Shown: positions 34,480-44,141, counted from the stretch's first letter. The stretch is 64,000 bases of DNA from Sphingopyxis panaciterrulae (GCF_014199295.1 NZ_JACIJH010000001.1:620001-684000), one strand, 5' to 3'. Numbers and translations: made by a program. Notes: a model not told the origin generated them from the letters alone.

Positions 34480-35219
34480 GTTTCGCGCCGCGTAAAACGC
34501 GCGAGCCGTTCATAGGCGTCGGGGCCACCGCCTTCGGTGCGAAAACTCTCGTGCGCGATTCCGGCTCCGATCGGCAGGCCGTCGGTTTCGAGCAGCAACC
34601 GCTTGTTCGCACGATGGCTGAACCACGAGTGGTCGAGAATTTCGGCGACGATTTCTCCCAGCCGATCGTCAAAGCAGTCGTCGGCGACATGCTCGTTGGC
34701 GAGGCCGATCGCGGCCGCCTCTTCGCCCGAATAGGTGCGGCAGGTGAACATCATTTCCTTTGCCTTGGTCAGGCCGACCCGGCGCGGCAGTCGCTGCGTC
34801 AGACCCCACACAGGGGTCAGCGCCCATTTAGCATGGGTATCGGCGAAGCGAGCGTTGGCCGACGCGACGATCAGGTCGCCTGCCAGCGCAAGTTCAAGAC
34901 CGCCGGTATAACAATAGCCGTGAACAGCCGTGATCACTGGTTGCGGCAGGTTGGCGAGACGCTCGATCGTCTCCGACTGGAAGTTGGGTGTCGGCGGCTC
35001 CTCTCCCTGCTCGATATCGGCGAGGTCGTGGCCGGCCGAAAAGCAACGGCCGGCACCGCGCAGCACGACGACCCCGATGCTGGTGTCGCCCGCGATATCA
35101 TCGATGTGTCGCCGCAGTTCCTTGAACATCGCGACGGTCAGCGCGTTGAGCTTTTCGGGCCGGTTGAGCGTCAGCATGGCGCATCCCGCAGCGTCGGTCC
35201 GGATGATCTGGTCGGTCAA
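34476..35219 (-). CDS. Enoyl-CoA hydratase/isomerase family protein
   Basis: 247 residues. Crotonase fold: LTLNRPEKLNALTVAMFKEL, the oxyanion segment RCFSAGHDLADI and GYCYTGGLELALAGDLIVAS. The second oxyanion glycine region is CYTGGLEL. One usual catalytic glutamate position (in THAKWALTPVWG) is replaced, so it may be an isomerase or hydrolase rather than a hydratase. It overlaps the fused ACAD gene by four bases and lies 11 bases downstream of the SDR gene, within the operon. Confidence 0.84.
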   Translation of the reverse strand: MTDQIIRTDAAGCAMLTLNRPEKLNALTVAMFKELRRHIDDIAGDTSIGVVVLRGAGRCFSAGHDLADIEQGEEPPTPNFQSETIERLANLPQPVITAVHGYCYTGGLELALAGDLIVASANARFADTHAKWALTPVWGLTQRLPRRVGLTKAKEMMFTCRTYSGEEAAAIGLANEHVADDCFDDRLGEIVAEILDHSWFSHRANKRLLLETDGLPIGAGIAHESFRTEGGGPDAYERLARFTRRET

Positions 35220-35230
35220 CGATAATCTCC

Positions 35231-36007
35231 TCAGCGCGAGCCCTGCCCGTCGTCGACCTTGATGATCGTGCCGGTGACGAAGTCGGAGGACGGGGAAACG
35301 AGAAACATCAGCGCGCCATCAAGCTGTTCGGGGCGCCCGATACGTTTGCGCGGAAAGGCCGACACCATCTGGTCGCTCATCCGCGCGAACATTCCGTCGG
35401 TCATTTCGGAAGCGAAAACACCGGGCGCGATGCCGTTCACGTTGATGCCGAATTTCGCCCACTCGACTGCAAGCGTCTCGGTCATGCGAACGAGCGCACT
35501 TTTCGTCACCGAATAGAGCGCTGCGGCGCCGCCCGAATATTCGAATGCGGCCATCGACGCGATGTTGACGATCCGGCCCGGAGTCTTCGCCGCGATCAGT
35601 CGCCGAGCGACCTCGGTTGACAGAATGAAGGCGCCGCGCATGTTGGTGTCGATCACCTGATCGATCTTTTCAAGCGTCAGCGCGGTCGCGTGCTGGGCGT
35701 CGGGAACACCCGCATTGTTGACGAGGATCGAAACCGGACCAAGCCGCCGCTCGATCTCGTCGACCACCGCGGCGATGCCGCCGACCGCCGCGACATCGAG
35801 CGCGAACGGTTCGGCGACACCCCCCTCCGCGCGGATTTCGGCAGTCAACTGGTCGAGCCGCTGGGCGCGCCGCGCCGCAATCGCCACCTTGGCGCCGCAT
35901 GCGGCCAATATCCTGGCGAAACGCCAGCCGAGGCCAGACGACGCTCCGGTCACCAAGGCCGTCTGTCCGGAGAGGTCGAATGAAAATTCAGGAGCGGAAG
36001 CAGTCAA
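35231..36007 (-). CDS. Short-chain dehydrogenase/reductase
   Basis: 258 residues, classical SDR. NAD(P) motif TGASSGLG near the N-terminus, NNAG in the middle, catalytic serine in NIASMAAF and the YSVTK pair. AARRAQRL after beta-strand 2 suggests NADP preference. It probably oxidises a hydroxyacyl-CoA or secondary alcohol in the pathway. It is the second gene of the operon after the TonB receptor, 62 bases downstream. Confidence 0.88.
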   Translation of the reverse strand: MTASAPEFSFDLSGQTALVTGASSGLGWRFARILAACGAKVAIAARRAQRLDQLTAEIRAEGGVAEPFALDVAAVGGIAAVVDEIERRLGPVSILVNNAGVPDAQHATALTLEKIDQVIDTNMRGAFILSTEVARRLIAAKTPGRIVNIASMAAFEYSGGAAALYSVTKSALVRMTETLAVEWAKFGINVNGIAPGVFASEMTDGMFARMSDQMVSAFPRKRIGRPEQLDGALMFLVSPSSDFVTGTIIKVDDGQGSR

Positions 36008-36069
36008 AGAAAATATCCTGAGGAGGAAGCGGCGCCGGCAGCAAGGAACCGGTGCCGCCGAGAGGAGAG

Positions 36070-38430
36070 TCAGGGCTGGAAATTATAGGTGAAGGTCAGA
36101 CCAAAGGTCCGTGGCGCCCCCGTCATGCGGTTGAACACGTCGATGCTGCGCGTCGCCGAGGTGTAGTAATATTTGTCCCCGACATTGTTCATCCACGCCA
36201 TCAGGCGCCATTTCTTGTCGCTATCGGCAAGGCCCACGCGCAGATTGACCAGCGCATAATCCTCGACGACCAACTCGGGCAGCCGGCCGAGCTCCGAATT
36301 GGTGGTAGAACGATAGCTGGCGCTCGCACCGAAGATCGCGTTCAGCCTGTCTGAAACAGGCACCTCGTAATTCACATCCCCCGAAAGCTGCCATTTCGGC
36401 GAATTGGGAAAGGCCTGGCCGTTGAAGTCGGCTGTGACGCCGTTGGGGTCTTCGGCGACGAATGGCGCCGTGATCTTCGAGTCGACATAGGATGCGTTGC
36501 CCGTGATATCGAGCCCGCGGACCGGCGACCAGGCGAGTTGCAGTTCGGCACCGTTGATCCGCGACTTGGGCACATTAAGCAGCCGCAGCAGACGCCCGAA
36601 GGAGGGGTCGGCCACGATGCCCAGCAGCTGCTTGTCGCGATAATCATAATGATAGATCGCCGCGTTGAGCTGGAAATCCCGCGAGAAGGCCGCTTTCAGC
36701 CCGGCTTCATAGGCGGTCAGCGATTCCTGCAGCGTCGGATCATATTGCGCGGTCGAGGTCGCGGCGAGCGACGGATACCCCCCCGCCTTGTAGCCACGGC
36801 TGACGTTGGCATAGACTTTGACGTCGTCGGCGATTTCGTAATCGGCGCCGAAACGCCACGACACATTGTCTTCCTTCAGCCGGCTCGTGACGAGTTGCGG
36901 AACCTGCAACGCATCCGCGGTGATACAGCCGCCCGCCGGAATCGGTGCCAGCGCGGGCAGGCCGAGAACGACAGTGCGGACGAAATCATGGAAGCCCGAG
37001 AAGACCTGGCTCGTGACGCCGTCGATGTCGCGCGTGCAGCCGACGAAGCGGTTGTTCGAATTGGTGTAGCGTACCCCCGCCTGCAGGGTCAGCGCGTCGG
37101 TGAGCTTGAATTCCGCATTACCGAAAAGCGCATAGGTCGTGATGTCCTGATCGTGGCGGAGCCCGAACGAGTAGAAGGGCGGCAGGCCAAGGCCGACGAA
37201 GGCGTAGGCCTGGGTGCTTTCGCTGAGATCACCGCTCACGCGCTCGCGCGTCTTGTCGTCGGCATAGTTGGCGCCGATAACGACATAGAGCTGGTCGGTC
37301 AGATCGCCGGCGATCCGCAATTCCTGCGCAAAGGATTCGATGTCCCCCATCGTGCGCTGGGTGAGCCCGATCAGCGGCGTTCCATCGAGGTCCTGAAGCT
37401 GGTTCTGGTTATATTTGCTGTAGGACGACAGCGACGTCAGTGTCAGCTGGTCGTTGAGATCGTAGTCGATCCGCAGATTCGCCTGAAGGAAATCATTGTC
37501 GCGCGCATAATCGCCGGGATTGAAATCGGTCGCGCGATTGTTTCGCGGCGGCACCACGAGCGTCGCAAGGCCGGGGATATTGGCCGCCGCCGTCGGATCG
37601 CTCGGCCGGGCAAGAAGATATTGCGGCGACTGGTTATCCGACCGGTCCAGAAAACCATTGAGGTTGAGATTGACCCTCAGCGCTTCGGCGGGCGTCCATT
37701 CGAGCAGGAAGCGCCCGCTGATCAGATTCTTCTTGCCGTTGGTGTCGCCGGTCGTGGTGCTGTACTGCCAACCGTCGGCCTGTTCCGATTTCACCGCCAG
37801 GCGGAATTTCAGCGTGTCCGAGATCGGGCCGCTGACGAAGCCGCCGAGCGTCACTTCGTTGAATCGGCCATATCCGGCGGTCAGCGATCCCTTGAAAACG
37901 TCAGTGGGCTTGGCCGCGATCAGGTTGATCGCACCGCCGGTCGCATTCTGGCCGAACAGCGTCCCCTGCGGCCCTGCCAGAACCTCGACGCGCTCGAGAT
38001 CAAGGAAGCCGCCGCGCGTCTCGACCGTGAATGGGATCGGCGCCTCGTCCTGATAGACGCTGACCGTCGGCCGTCCGCCGAGCGCGATGTCGTTGAAGCC
38101 GACCCCGCGCAATGTGTAGATCGGCGTTCCGATGCGCGATTCGGTATAGGTGAAGCCCGGGACGCTGTTCGCAAGATCGACGGTGCTGTCTATTCCGCGG
38201 CTGGCGAGTTGTTCCGCCCCAAAGGCCGTCACCGACAGCGGAACATCGTTCAGCGCCTGTTCGCGCTTCTGCGCGGTCACGACGATCGTGCGGTCGGCGT
38301 CGTCGGACGGCGCGGCCTCCTGGGCCGCGGCCGCGCCGCCAGCGGCCAGGGCCCAGGTGATGGCAAGCGCGCAGGCGCCGAGCGCAATCGGACGGCACCC
38401 TGCTGTCAATGATATAGAATGATCGTTCAT
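36070..38430 (-). CDS. TonB-dependent receptor of the catabolic operon
   Basis: 786 residues. A signal peptide (MNDHSISLTAGCRPIALGACALAITWALAAGGAAAAQ) precedes a TonB box-like TIVVTAQKREQALNDVPLSV, a plug domain and a barrel ending in FGLTFTYNFQP with terminal aromatic residues. The VTAQKR...VPLSVTAF form is the sphingomonad type often linked to uptake of sterols, aromatics or glycans. The ATG at 38430 follows GGGAG; upstream codons are unsupported. First gene of a nine-gene leftward operon, so it likely imports that pathway's substrate. Confidence 0.9.
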   Translation of the reverse strand: MNDHSISLTAGCRPIALGACALAITWALAAGGAAAAQEAAPSDDADRTIVVTAQKREQALNDVPLSVTAFGAEQLASRGIDSTVDLANSVPGFTYTESRIGTPIYTLRGVGFNDIALGGRPTVSVYQDEAPIPFTVETRGGFLDLERVEVLAGPQGTLFGQNATGGAINLIAAKPTDVFKGSLTAGYGRFNEVTLGGFVSGPISDTLKFRLAVKSEQADGWQYSTTTGDTNGKKNLISGRFLLEWTPAEALRVNLNLNGFLDRSDNQSPQYLLARPSDPTAAANIPGLATLVVPPRNNRATDFNPGDYARDNDFLQANLRIDYDLNDQLTLTSLSSYSKYNQNQLQDLDGTPLIGLTQRTMGDIESFAQELRIAGDLTDQLYVVIGANYADDKTRERVSGDLSESTQAYAFVGLGLPPFYSFGLRHDQDITTYALFGNAEFKLTDALTLQAGVRYTNSNNRFVGCTRDIDGVTSQVFSGFHDFVRTVVLGLPALAPIPAGGCITADALQVPQLVTSRLKEDNVSWRFGADYEIADDVKVYANVSRGYKAGGYPSLAATSTAQYDPTLQESLTAYEAGLKAAFSRDFQLNAAIYHYDYRDKQLLGIVADPSFGRLLRLLNVPKSRINGAELQLAWSPVRGLDITGNASYVDSKITAPFVAEDPNGVTADFNGQAFPNSPKWQLSGDVNYEVPVSDRLNAIFGASASYRSTTNSELGRLPELVVEDYALVNLRVGLADSDKKWRLMAWMNNVGDKYYYTSATRSIDVFNRMTGAPRTFGLTFTYNFQP

Positions 38431-38544
38431 CTCGACTCTCCCGAAGCCCCGGCACGCGATCGCCTTTCCCCGCATTTTTCCTACATCCGCGGATGTTGCC
38501 CTTCATACATGCCGACTTCTGCTTGTCAATCTTTTTTCAACACT

Positions 38545-38570
38545 AACGTATGTATATATATTTCTACGTT
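38545..38570. promoter_or_regulatory. Candidate TetR-type operator in the divergent promoter
   Basis: AACGTA and TACGTT are perfect 6-base arms around a 14-base AT-rich spacer, in the AT-rich gap between the divergent TonB receptor operon and the esterase operon. A regulator bound here could control both; the tandem TetR at 41.3 kb is the closest candidate. Confidence 0.5.
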
Positions 38571-38653
38571 GATTTAATTAACGACCCGCGATAAACCGCT
38601 CTTCGGGCCCCGCCGTTCGGACGGAGGCATCACGCCGTCATGGGAGAAGGCGC

Positions 38654-39799
38654 TTGGAACAGCCAATCGAAGGATATGTCGCGCCGCAATTCGCCGCCGT
38701 GCGCGACGCATTTGCAGCCAATTTCGCACGCGAAGACGCCTATCGCGAACTCGGGGCGTCGCTGGCCGTCTATGTGAAGGGCGAGTTGGTCGTCGACCTT
38801 CACGGCGGATGGCGCGACGCGGAGCGTACGACGCGCTGGACCCCCGACACACTTGTCAACATCTGGTCGGCCACGAAGGGCCTGACCGCAATCGAGGTTG
38901 CAATGCTCGTCGAGGCCGGAAAGCTCGATTATGCGGCGCCGGTCACCGATTATTGGCCCGAATATGGCGCCAACGGCAAAGGGGCGACCACCGTGGGGCA
39001 TATCATGTCGCATCAGGCGGGCCTTCCGGGACTAGAAGAGCCAACCTCGCTGGAGGATTTCTACGACTGGGACGTCGTGGCCGATCGCCTCGCTCGCCAG
39101 GCCCCGTTGTGGGAACCCGGCACGCAGAATTCCTATCATGCGATGACCTACGGCTTTCTGGCGGGCGAACTGGTCCGCCGCGCGTCGGGGCTCACCCCGG
39201 GCCGTTTCCTGGCCGAGCGCATCGCAGCGCCGCTGGCGGCGGACGTGTTCATCGGCCTGCCCGAAAGCGAGGAGCCTCGCGTGGCGCCGCTCGTCCCTTC
39301 GCCGCTCCAGCGCGAATTCACCCTGACCGGCGTGCCGCGCGCGGCAGTCATGGCAGTGACCAACCCCCTGATGGTGGCAACTCACCCGAACGAGCGGGCC
39401 TGGCGGGCGGCTGAAATTCCCGCAGGCAACGGCCATGCGACCGCGCGCGGCCTCGCGCGGGTCTATGGCGCGCTCGCCAACGGAGGCACGCTAGATGGCA
39501 TCCGGATGATGCATCCAGAGACGATAGCGAAGCTCGGCGAATTGCAGACCGACCGCGTCGACATCCTCCTCGGACATCCCGCTTACTGGCGCCAGGGTCT
39601 CGCGGGGAACATCGACCGCATGTACGGGCCCCACGCCGACACAACGATCGGGCATTCTGGCTGGGGCGGATCGTTCGGTTGCTTCGACCCCGTCCATCAG
39701 GTCGGCATCGGCTATGTGCTCAATCAGATGGGCGACAAGACCGTCGGCGATCCACGCTGCACGCTGCTTTGCGGGGAGATATTCGAATGTCTGCGTTGA
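38654..39799 (+). CDS. Serine hydrolase of the class C beta-lactamase/esterase VIII family
   Basis: 381 residues. The SxxK nucleophile motif is IWSATKGLTAIE, the tyrosine element is NSYHAMTYGF, and the C-terminal HSGWGG replaces the KTG box, typical of family VIII esterases. There is no signal peptide, so it is cytoplasmic. In this island it may hydrolyse the ester or lactone made by the Baeyer-Villiger monooxygenase. The start is TTG at 38654, seven bases after GGGAG. It overlaps the CoA ligase gene by 13 bases. Confidence 0.87.
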   Translation: MEQPIEGYVAPQFAAVRDAFAANFAREDAYRELGASLAVYVKGELVVDLHGGWRDAERTTRWTPDTLVNIWSATKGLTAIEVAMLVEAGKLDYAAPVTDYWPEYGANGKGATTVGHIMSHQAGLPGLEEPTSLEDFYDWDVVADRLARQAPLWEPGTQNSYHAMTYGFLAGELVRRASGLTPGRFLAERIAAPLAADVFIGLPESEEPRVAPLVPSPLQREFTLTGVPRAAVMAVTNPLMVATHPNERAWRAAEIPAGNGHATARGLARVYGALANGGTLDGIRMMHPETIAKLGELQTDRVDILLGHPAYWRQGLAGNIDRMYGPHADTTIGHSGWGGSFGCFDPVHQVGIGYVLNQMGDKTVGDPRCTLLCGEIFECLR

Positions 39800-41250
39800 T
39801 GGACACGCTACCGCTTGCTTCGCTGCTTGCCCATCATGCGGCACTCAAGCCGTCGACGGTGGCGCTTTCCGACGAAAGCACCGAGCTTACTTGGGCGGAA
39901 CTGGAAAGCCGTACCAATCGGGTCGCGCGCGCGCTCCTTGCGCATGGCGTCCAGACCGATGACCTGATCTCGATCGCATTGCCTAATGAAAATGCGTTCC
40001 TCGAGGCCTGCTTCGCCTGCTGGAAAGCGGGCGCGACGCCGCAACCCTTGTCCTCGCGCCTGCCGCGGGCCGAGATGGAGGCTATCATTGCGCTCGCGAA
40101 GCCCTCGATCATCATCGCACGGCCCGACCTCGAAATCGGCCATCCCACTATCACTTACTCCGATTTGCTTGCGGCAGAAAGCGACGATACTCCATTGCCG
40201 CTCGTAATCGCCAGCTGCTTCAAGGCGCCGACCTCGGGCGGCTCGTCGGGGCGGCCAAAGCTGATCCTGTCGGGCGAGCCCGCGACGATCGACGTGTCGA
40301 TCGCCTCGGCGTGGCGCCTCGGCAGCGAGGATGTCGCGCTGATCCCGGGGCCGCTCTATCACACCGGCCCTTTCACAACGGCGATCAACGCTATGGCGGC
40401 GGGCACCAAGCTTGTCGTCCAGCCGCGCTTCGATGCCGAAGCCGTTCTGGAAGCGATCGACCGGCACAAGGCAAGCTGGCTTTGCCTGGTACCGACGATG
40501 ATGAACCGCATCTGGAAACTGGACGATGCGGTGAAGGCGAAGTACGACATCACGTCGCTGAAGACGATGTGGCATATCGCCGCCCCCTGTCCGGCGTGGC
40601 TGAAACAGGTCTGGATCGACTGGATCGGCGCCGGCGCGGTCTGGGAGCTTTATGGCGCGACCGAAAGCATCGCCGGCACTGTCATCGACGGCACCGAATG
40701 GCTCGCGCATCGCGGATCGGTTGGCCGGGTTTTCTCGGGCCAGATCAAGATATTCGGCGACGACGGTCGGGAACTGCCGCCCGGCGAAACCGGCGAAGTC
40801 TTCATGCGCGCGGCCGAGGAGGGACAGGTGACCTATCGCTACGTCGGCGCCGAAGCCAACACGCGCGGCGAATGGCATTCGCTGGGCGACATGGGCTATT
40901 TCGACGCCGAGGGTTATCTCTACCTCGGCGATCGCCGCGGCGACATGATTCTTGTCGGCGGTTCGAACGTCTATCCCGCCGAAGTCGAGGCCGCGATAGA
41001 GGAACATCCCGACGTCCAGTCATGCGCGGTCATCGGACTGCCCGACGACGATCTGGGCGCACGCGTCCACGCGATCGTTCAGCCGCGTCCCGGGCTGCCC
41101 AGTCTCGCACTGCAGGAGTTCGTCGCCGAAAGGTTGGTCCGCTACAAGCAGCCGCGCAGCTATGAGTTTACTGACGCCCCTTTACGCGATGCCGCCGGAA
41201 AGGTACGCCGGTCGCGGTTGCGGAGCGAACGGATCGCCGCCGGGGAGTAA
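39787..41250 (+). CDS. Acyl-CoA synthetase (AMP-forming)
   Basis: 487 residues, an ANL-superfamily ligase. The phosphate-binding loop is a variant, TSGGSSGRPK; the adenylate motif is YGATESIAG; the hinge region is YLGDRRGDMILVGGSNVYPAEVE, and the C-terminal lysine lies in DAAGKVRRSRL. It should activate a carboxylic acid freed by the upstream esterase. The ATG at 39787 has GGGGAG eight bases upstream; the ATG at 39799 (TGATG with the esterase stop) is an alternative. Confidence 0.9.
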   Translation: MSALMDTLPLASLLAHHAALKPSTVALSDESTELTWAELESRTNRVARALLAHGVQTDDLISIALPNENAFLEACFACWKAGATPQPLSSRLPRAEMEAIIALAKPSIIIARPDLEIGHPTITYSDLLAAESDDTPLPLVIASCFKAPTSGGSSGRPKLILSGEPATIDVSIASAWRLGSEDVALIPGPLYHTGPFTTAINAMAAGTKLVVQPRFDAEAVLEAIDRHKASWLCLVPTMMNRIWKLDDAVKAKYDITSLKTMWHIAAPCPAWLKQVWIDWIGAGAVWELYGATESIAGTVIDGTEWLAHRGSVGRVFSGQIKIFGDDGRELPPGETGEVFMRAAEEGQVTYRYVGAEANTRGEWHSLGDMGYFDAEGYLYLGDRRGDMILVGGSNVYPAEVEAAIEEHPDVQSCAVIGLPDDDLGARVHAIVQPRPGLPSLALQEFVAERLVRYKQPRSYEFTDAPLRDAAGKVRRSRLRSERIAAGE

Positions 41251-41259
41251 CGGTTTATA

Positions 41260-42594
41260 GTGAATATCACGGGCGTCTCTCGACCGAAACCGACGAAAAC
41301 CGCCGCGCCGAATTCCACGTCACCGGCGGATGGGCGCGGCGCGCCCAGAAAGCCGCGCGGGCGCCCATCGACCAAAGCACGCAAGCGCGAGGAACTGATC
41401 GACGGAGCCACCGCGCTGTTCAACGCGCGGGGAATTTCGGCGACGAGCCTGACTGACGTCGCCGACGTGCTCGATCTCTCGCGCGCCACGGTCTACTATT
41501 ATGTCAGCGACCGCACCGAACTGGTGTTCCAATGCTATATGCGCGCATGCGAGCTGGCAGCCGAGGATCTGGCGCAAGCGAGCCTCGCCGCCAACGGCTT
41601 CGCCCGGGTAGCGACCTATATACGGCGCGCGCTCACTCCCGACCGGCCCCCCGTCGCCGTGATGACTGAAATCAATTCGCTCACCCCCGACATCGCAAGC
41701 CTGATCCGCAAGGCCAACGACCGCAACGTCACGGCTCTTGTAGGTTTCATCGCGCAAGGGATCGACGACGGCAGCATTCGCCGCTGCGATCCGATCGTGG
41801 TCGCACAGGCGATCATCGGAATGCTCGCCTGGTCGCAATTGCTGCCGCAATGGTCCGATCAGGGAAGCGGGCCGAAGTTGCGGCACCGCGCGATGGAGAG
41901 CATGATCGACCTGCTGACTTCGGGCCTCGCGGCCGATCGGGCGATGCAGTTCGAATGCCCCGTGTCGGCGGAGCAATTCCAGCCGAAGATCGAGAATATC
42001 TTCGATCGAAAGGAATCGGCGAACTTCAAGGTCGCGCAGTTGCTCGCGACCGCATCTGCGCTGTTCAACCGCAACGGGATCGAAGCGACCTCGCTCGACG
42101 AGATTGCCGCGGCGATGGGTCTGACCAAGGGCGCGGTCTATCATTATCTCGACGACAAGGCGGATCTGGTCGAACATTGTTACGAGCGTTCATTCGAGCT
42201 GTATGACCGGTTCGTCGATGCGGCGCACGCGCATGGCGGCAACGGCCTCGAAGCCGCAATGATCAACGCGCATCTCAACATCCAGGCGCAGGCGGGAACG
42301 CTGTCGCCACTCATGCCACAACCGGGGTTCGAGGGAATGCCCAAGACCATTCGCGACCGGCTGCATCGACGCGCGAGCAGCCAGAACAGCGCCGTCGCGC
42401 GTGCGCTGGCGATGGGTGCGGCGGAAGGGGTGGCGCGCGAATGCGATGCGCCACTCGTCACCCACATGTGCGCCGGCGCCTTCGGCTGGCTGCCTAAATG
42501 GCTGCCGGTGGTCGGCGGTCCCGACCCCTTCGATATCGCTGACGCGATTTGCGATCTGCTGTTGCGCGGACTGACGCCCGAACCCGCCGATTAG
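41260..42594 (+). CDS. Tandem TetR regulator with two DNA-binding domains
   Basis: 444 residues, about twice a normal TetR. HTH 1 (about 43-90) contains SLTDVADVLDLSRATVYYYVSDRTEL and HTH 2 (about 257-305) contains SLDEIAAAMGLTKGAVYHYLDDKADL. Each is followed by its own helical ligand/dimer region, so the chain could act as a covalent dimer. The basic N-terminus (GAPRKPRGRPSTKARKREE) is usual for TetR. GTG start, nine bases after the ligase stop, so co-transcribed with esterase and ligase. Likely the local regulator of the island. Confidence 0.88.
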   Translation: MNITGVSRPKPTKTAAPNSTSPADGRGAPRKPRGRPSTKARKREELIDGATALFNARGISATSLTDVADVLDLSRATVYYYVSDRTELVFQCYMRACELAAEDLAQASLAANGFARVATYIRRALTPDRPPVAVMTEINSLTPDIASLIRKANDRNVTALVGFIAQGIDDGSIRRCDPIVVAQAIIGMLAWSQLLPQWSDQGSGPKLRHRAMESMIDLLTSGLAADRAMQFECPVSAEQFQPKIENIFDRKESANFKVAQLLATASALFNRNGIEATSLDEIAAAMGLTKGAVYHYLDDKADLVEHCYERSFELYDRFVDAAHAHGGNGLEAAMINAHLNIQAQAGTLSPLMPQPGFEGMPKTIRDRLHRRASSQNSAVARALAMGAAEGVARECDAPLVTHMCAGAFGWLPKWLPVVGGPDPFDIADAICDLLLRGLTPEPAD

Positions 42595-43163
42595 ATCGGG
42601 TCTACAAGATCGGGATCGAAGTGAGCGCCCTCGTCGATCTGGATGCCGAGCGCGTTCACTATTCGCCCGACCTGCGCATAATGTCCCGACGTCAGCACGA
42701 TATCGACCATCTCCTTGGGGGAAAAATGCCGCGCCATCTCCTCCCAGGTCGCGTCGCTGATGAAATCATCCGCCATCAGTTCGTCGCACGCGGCGATCAG
42801 CACCGCATCGGCCCGGTTCCAGCAATGATCGGGCCGCCGGTCCTTGAGCGCCAGGAGTTCGCCGTCTGTCAGCCCGGTTTCGCGGCCGATGCGATGGTGA
42901 TGTGACCATTCATAGGCGGCCTTGCCACGATAGGCGGTGCGCAGGATGACGATTTCCTTGAAGCGCCCCTGAAGGTCGTTCTTCCGGCCCTGGATATAAC
43001 GTCCCCAGGCGGTCAGCCCCTTCATCGCCTCCGGAAAGCGCAGCATCGTGCGAAACAGATTCGCATTCCGGGCCAGCGGGTGGACCGAATCGAGAATGTC
43101 TCGCTGCTCGGCGTTCAGTTCGGTGTCGGGTAGCGGTGGAATCCGCGGAGTCCGAAGGCGCAT
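42591..43163 (-). CDS. Carboxymuconolactone decarboxylase/AhpD-like protein
   Basis: 190 residues. The CMD fold is shown by LFRTMLRFPEAMKGLTAWGRYI, FKEIVILRTAYRGKAAYEWSHHHRIG and the C-terminal helix. The AhpD CxxC redox pair is absent; an E-W-S-H-H-H cluster takes its place, as in many catabolic relatives. The reaction is unknown. It overlaps the tandem TetR gene tail to tail by four bases and lies 20 bases after the second hydratase gene, likely one operon. Confidence 0.85.
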   Translation of the reverse strand: MRLRTPRIPPLPDTELNAEQRDILDSVHPLARNANLFRTMLRFPEAMKGLTAWGRYIQGRKNDLQGRFKEIVILRTAYRGKAAYEWSHHHRIGRETGLTDGELLALKDRRPDHCWNRADAVLIAACDELMADDFISDATWEEMARHFSPKEMVDIVLTSGHYAQVGRIVNALGIQIDEGAHFDPDLVDPI

Positions 43164-43183
43164 ATCAGTCTCTCCTACGTTGA

Positions 43184-44065
43184 TCAGTAAAACGACGGGA
43201 CACTGCGGCCCGGATACATGTCAGGCAGTCCGTCCGAAACGCGATCGGGATAGGTCGGCGCGCGTTTCTCGAGGAACGCGGTCACGCCTTCCTTGACATC
43301 GGCGGAGAGCCCGCGCGCCTGGATCGCCCGGCTGTCGGCGCGGTGCGCGTCCATCGGGTGCGCCGCGCCCAGCATGTCCCACATCAGCCGCCGCGTGACG
43401 GCGACCGAAACCGGCGCGCAATTGTCCACGATCTCGCGCGCGATCGCCTGCGCCGCCGCCATCAGTTCGTCCGGCGCGTGCAGCGATTGCACCAGCCCGC
43501 GCGCCAGTGCTTCCTCCGCGGGCAGCACCCGCCCACTGCAGGTCCAGGCGAGCGCGGTGCCAATGCCGACGATACGCGGCAGGAACCACGATGCGGCGGC
43601 GTCGGGCGCGATTCCCCGGCGCGCGAAGACGAAGCCGAACCGCGCGCTGGTCGATGCGATCCGGATATCCATCGCCAGTTGCATCGACGCCCCGACCCCC
43701 GCCGATGCACCGTTGACCGCGGCGATCACCGGCTTGAGGCTGTCGAATATCCGCAGCGTGACGAGCCCACCGATGTCGCGGTAGACGCCGTTCGCCTGCG
43801 GCAACGCCTCGGCGCCGTCATAGCTGTTATAATCGAAGGTGTTGCCGCCCGCCCCCAGATCGGCCCCGGCGCAAAAGGCACGCTCGCCAGCGCCGGTGAC
43901 GATCACTGCCTTCACGGCGTCTTCGGCGTCGGTGATGTCGAAGGCGGCGATCAGGTCGGTCGCCATCTGCGGCGTGAACGCATTCATCCGATCAGGCCGA
44001 TTCAGCGTGATCGTCGCAACGCCATCCTCGACCGCGAACAGCAGGGTTTCGAAATCCTTGGTCAC
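43184..44065 (-). CDS. Enoyl-CoA hydratase/isomerase family protein (second copy)
   Basis: 293 residues. Crotonase motifs ITLNRPDRMNAFTPQM, AFCAGADLGAGG and NGASAGVGASMQLAMDIRIAS. The second catalytic region FARRGIAPDAAASWFLPRIVG carries no clear Glu, so hydratase activity is uncertain. It differs clearly from the hydratase at 34.5 kb. Divergent from the ACAD gene at 44.2 kb with an AT-rich, palindrome-bearing gap, and followed by the CMD gene. Confidence 0.85.
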   Translation of the reverse strand: MTKDFETLLFAVEDGVATITLNRPDRMNAFTPQMATDLIAAFDITDAEDAVKAVIVTGAGERAFCAGADLGAGGNTFDYNSYDGAEALPQANGVYRDIGGLVTLRIFDSLKPVIAAVNGASAGVGASMQLAMDIRIASTSARFGFVFARRGIAPDAAASWFLPRIVGIGTALAWTCSGRVLPAEEALARGLVQSLHAPDELMAAAQAIAREIVDNCAPVSVAVTRRLMWDMLGAAHPMDAHRADSRAIQARGLSADVKEGVTAFLEKRAPTYPDRVSDGLPDMYPGRSVPSFY

Positions 44066-44126
44066 GCACTTCTCCCGACCGGACCGACCTTCTGGCGGTT
44101 CCTTCGCAAATTTATATATCTGACGA

Positions 44127-44141
44127 TAATGATATTATCCA
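44127..44141. promoter_or_regulatory. Palindrome in the divergent hydratase/ACAD promoter
   Basis: GATAAT-GAT-ATTATC is a perfect inverted repeat in an AT-rich 149-base gap between two divergent catabolic genes. It is a candidate operator for one of the island's TetR proteins. Confidence 0.45.

Noticed and set aside
36538-38412. 624-codon open frame on the plus strand
   Set aside because: Antisense to the TonB receptor; its translation is low-complexity and Arg-rich with no family features.
43175-43184. CTACGTTGAT shared with the operator at 38.56 kb
   Set aside because: It lies between two co-directional genes just before the CMD start and lacks the inverted partner, so it is probably chance.
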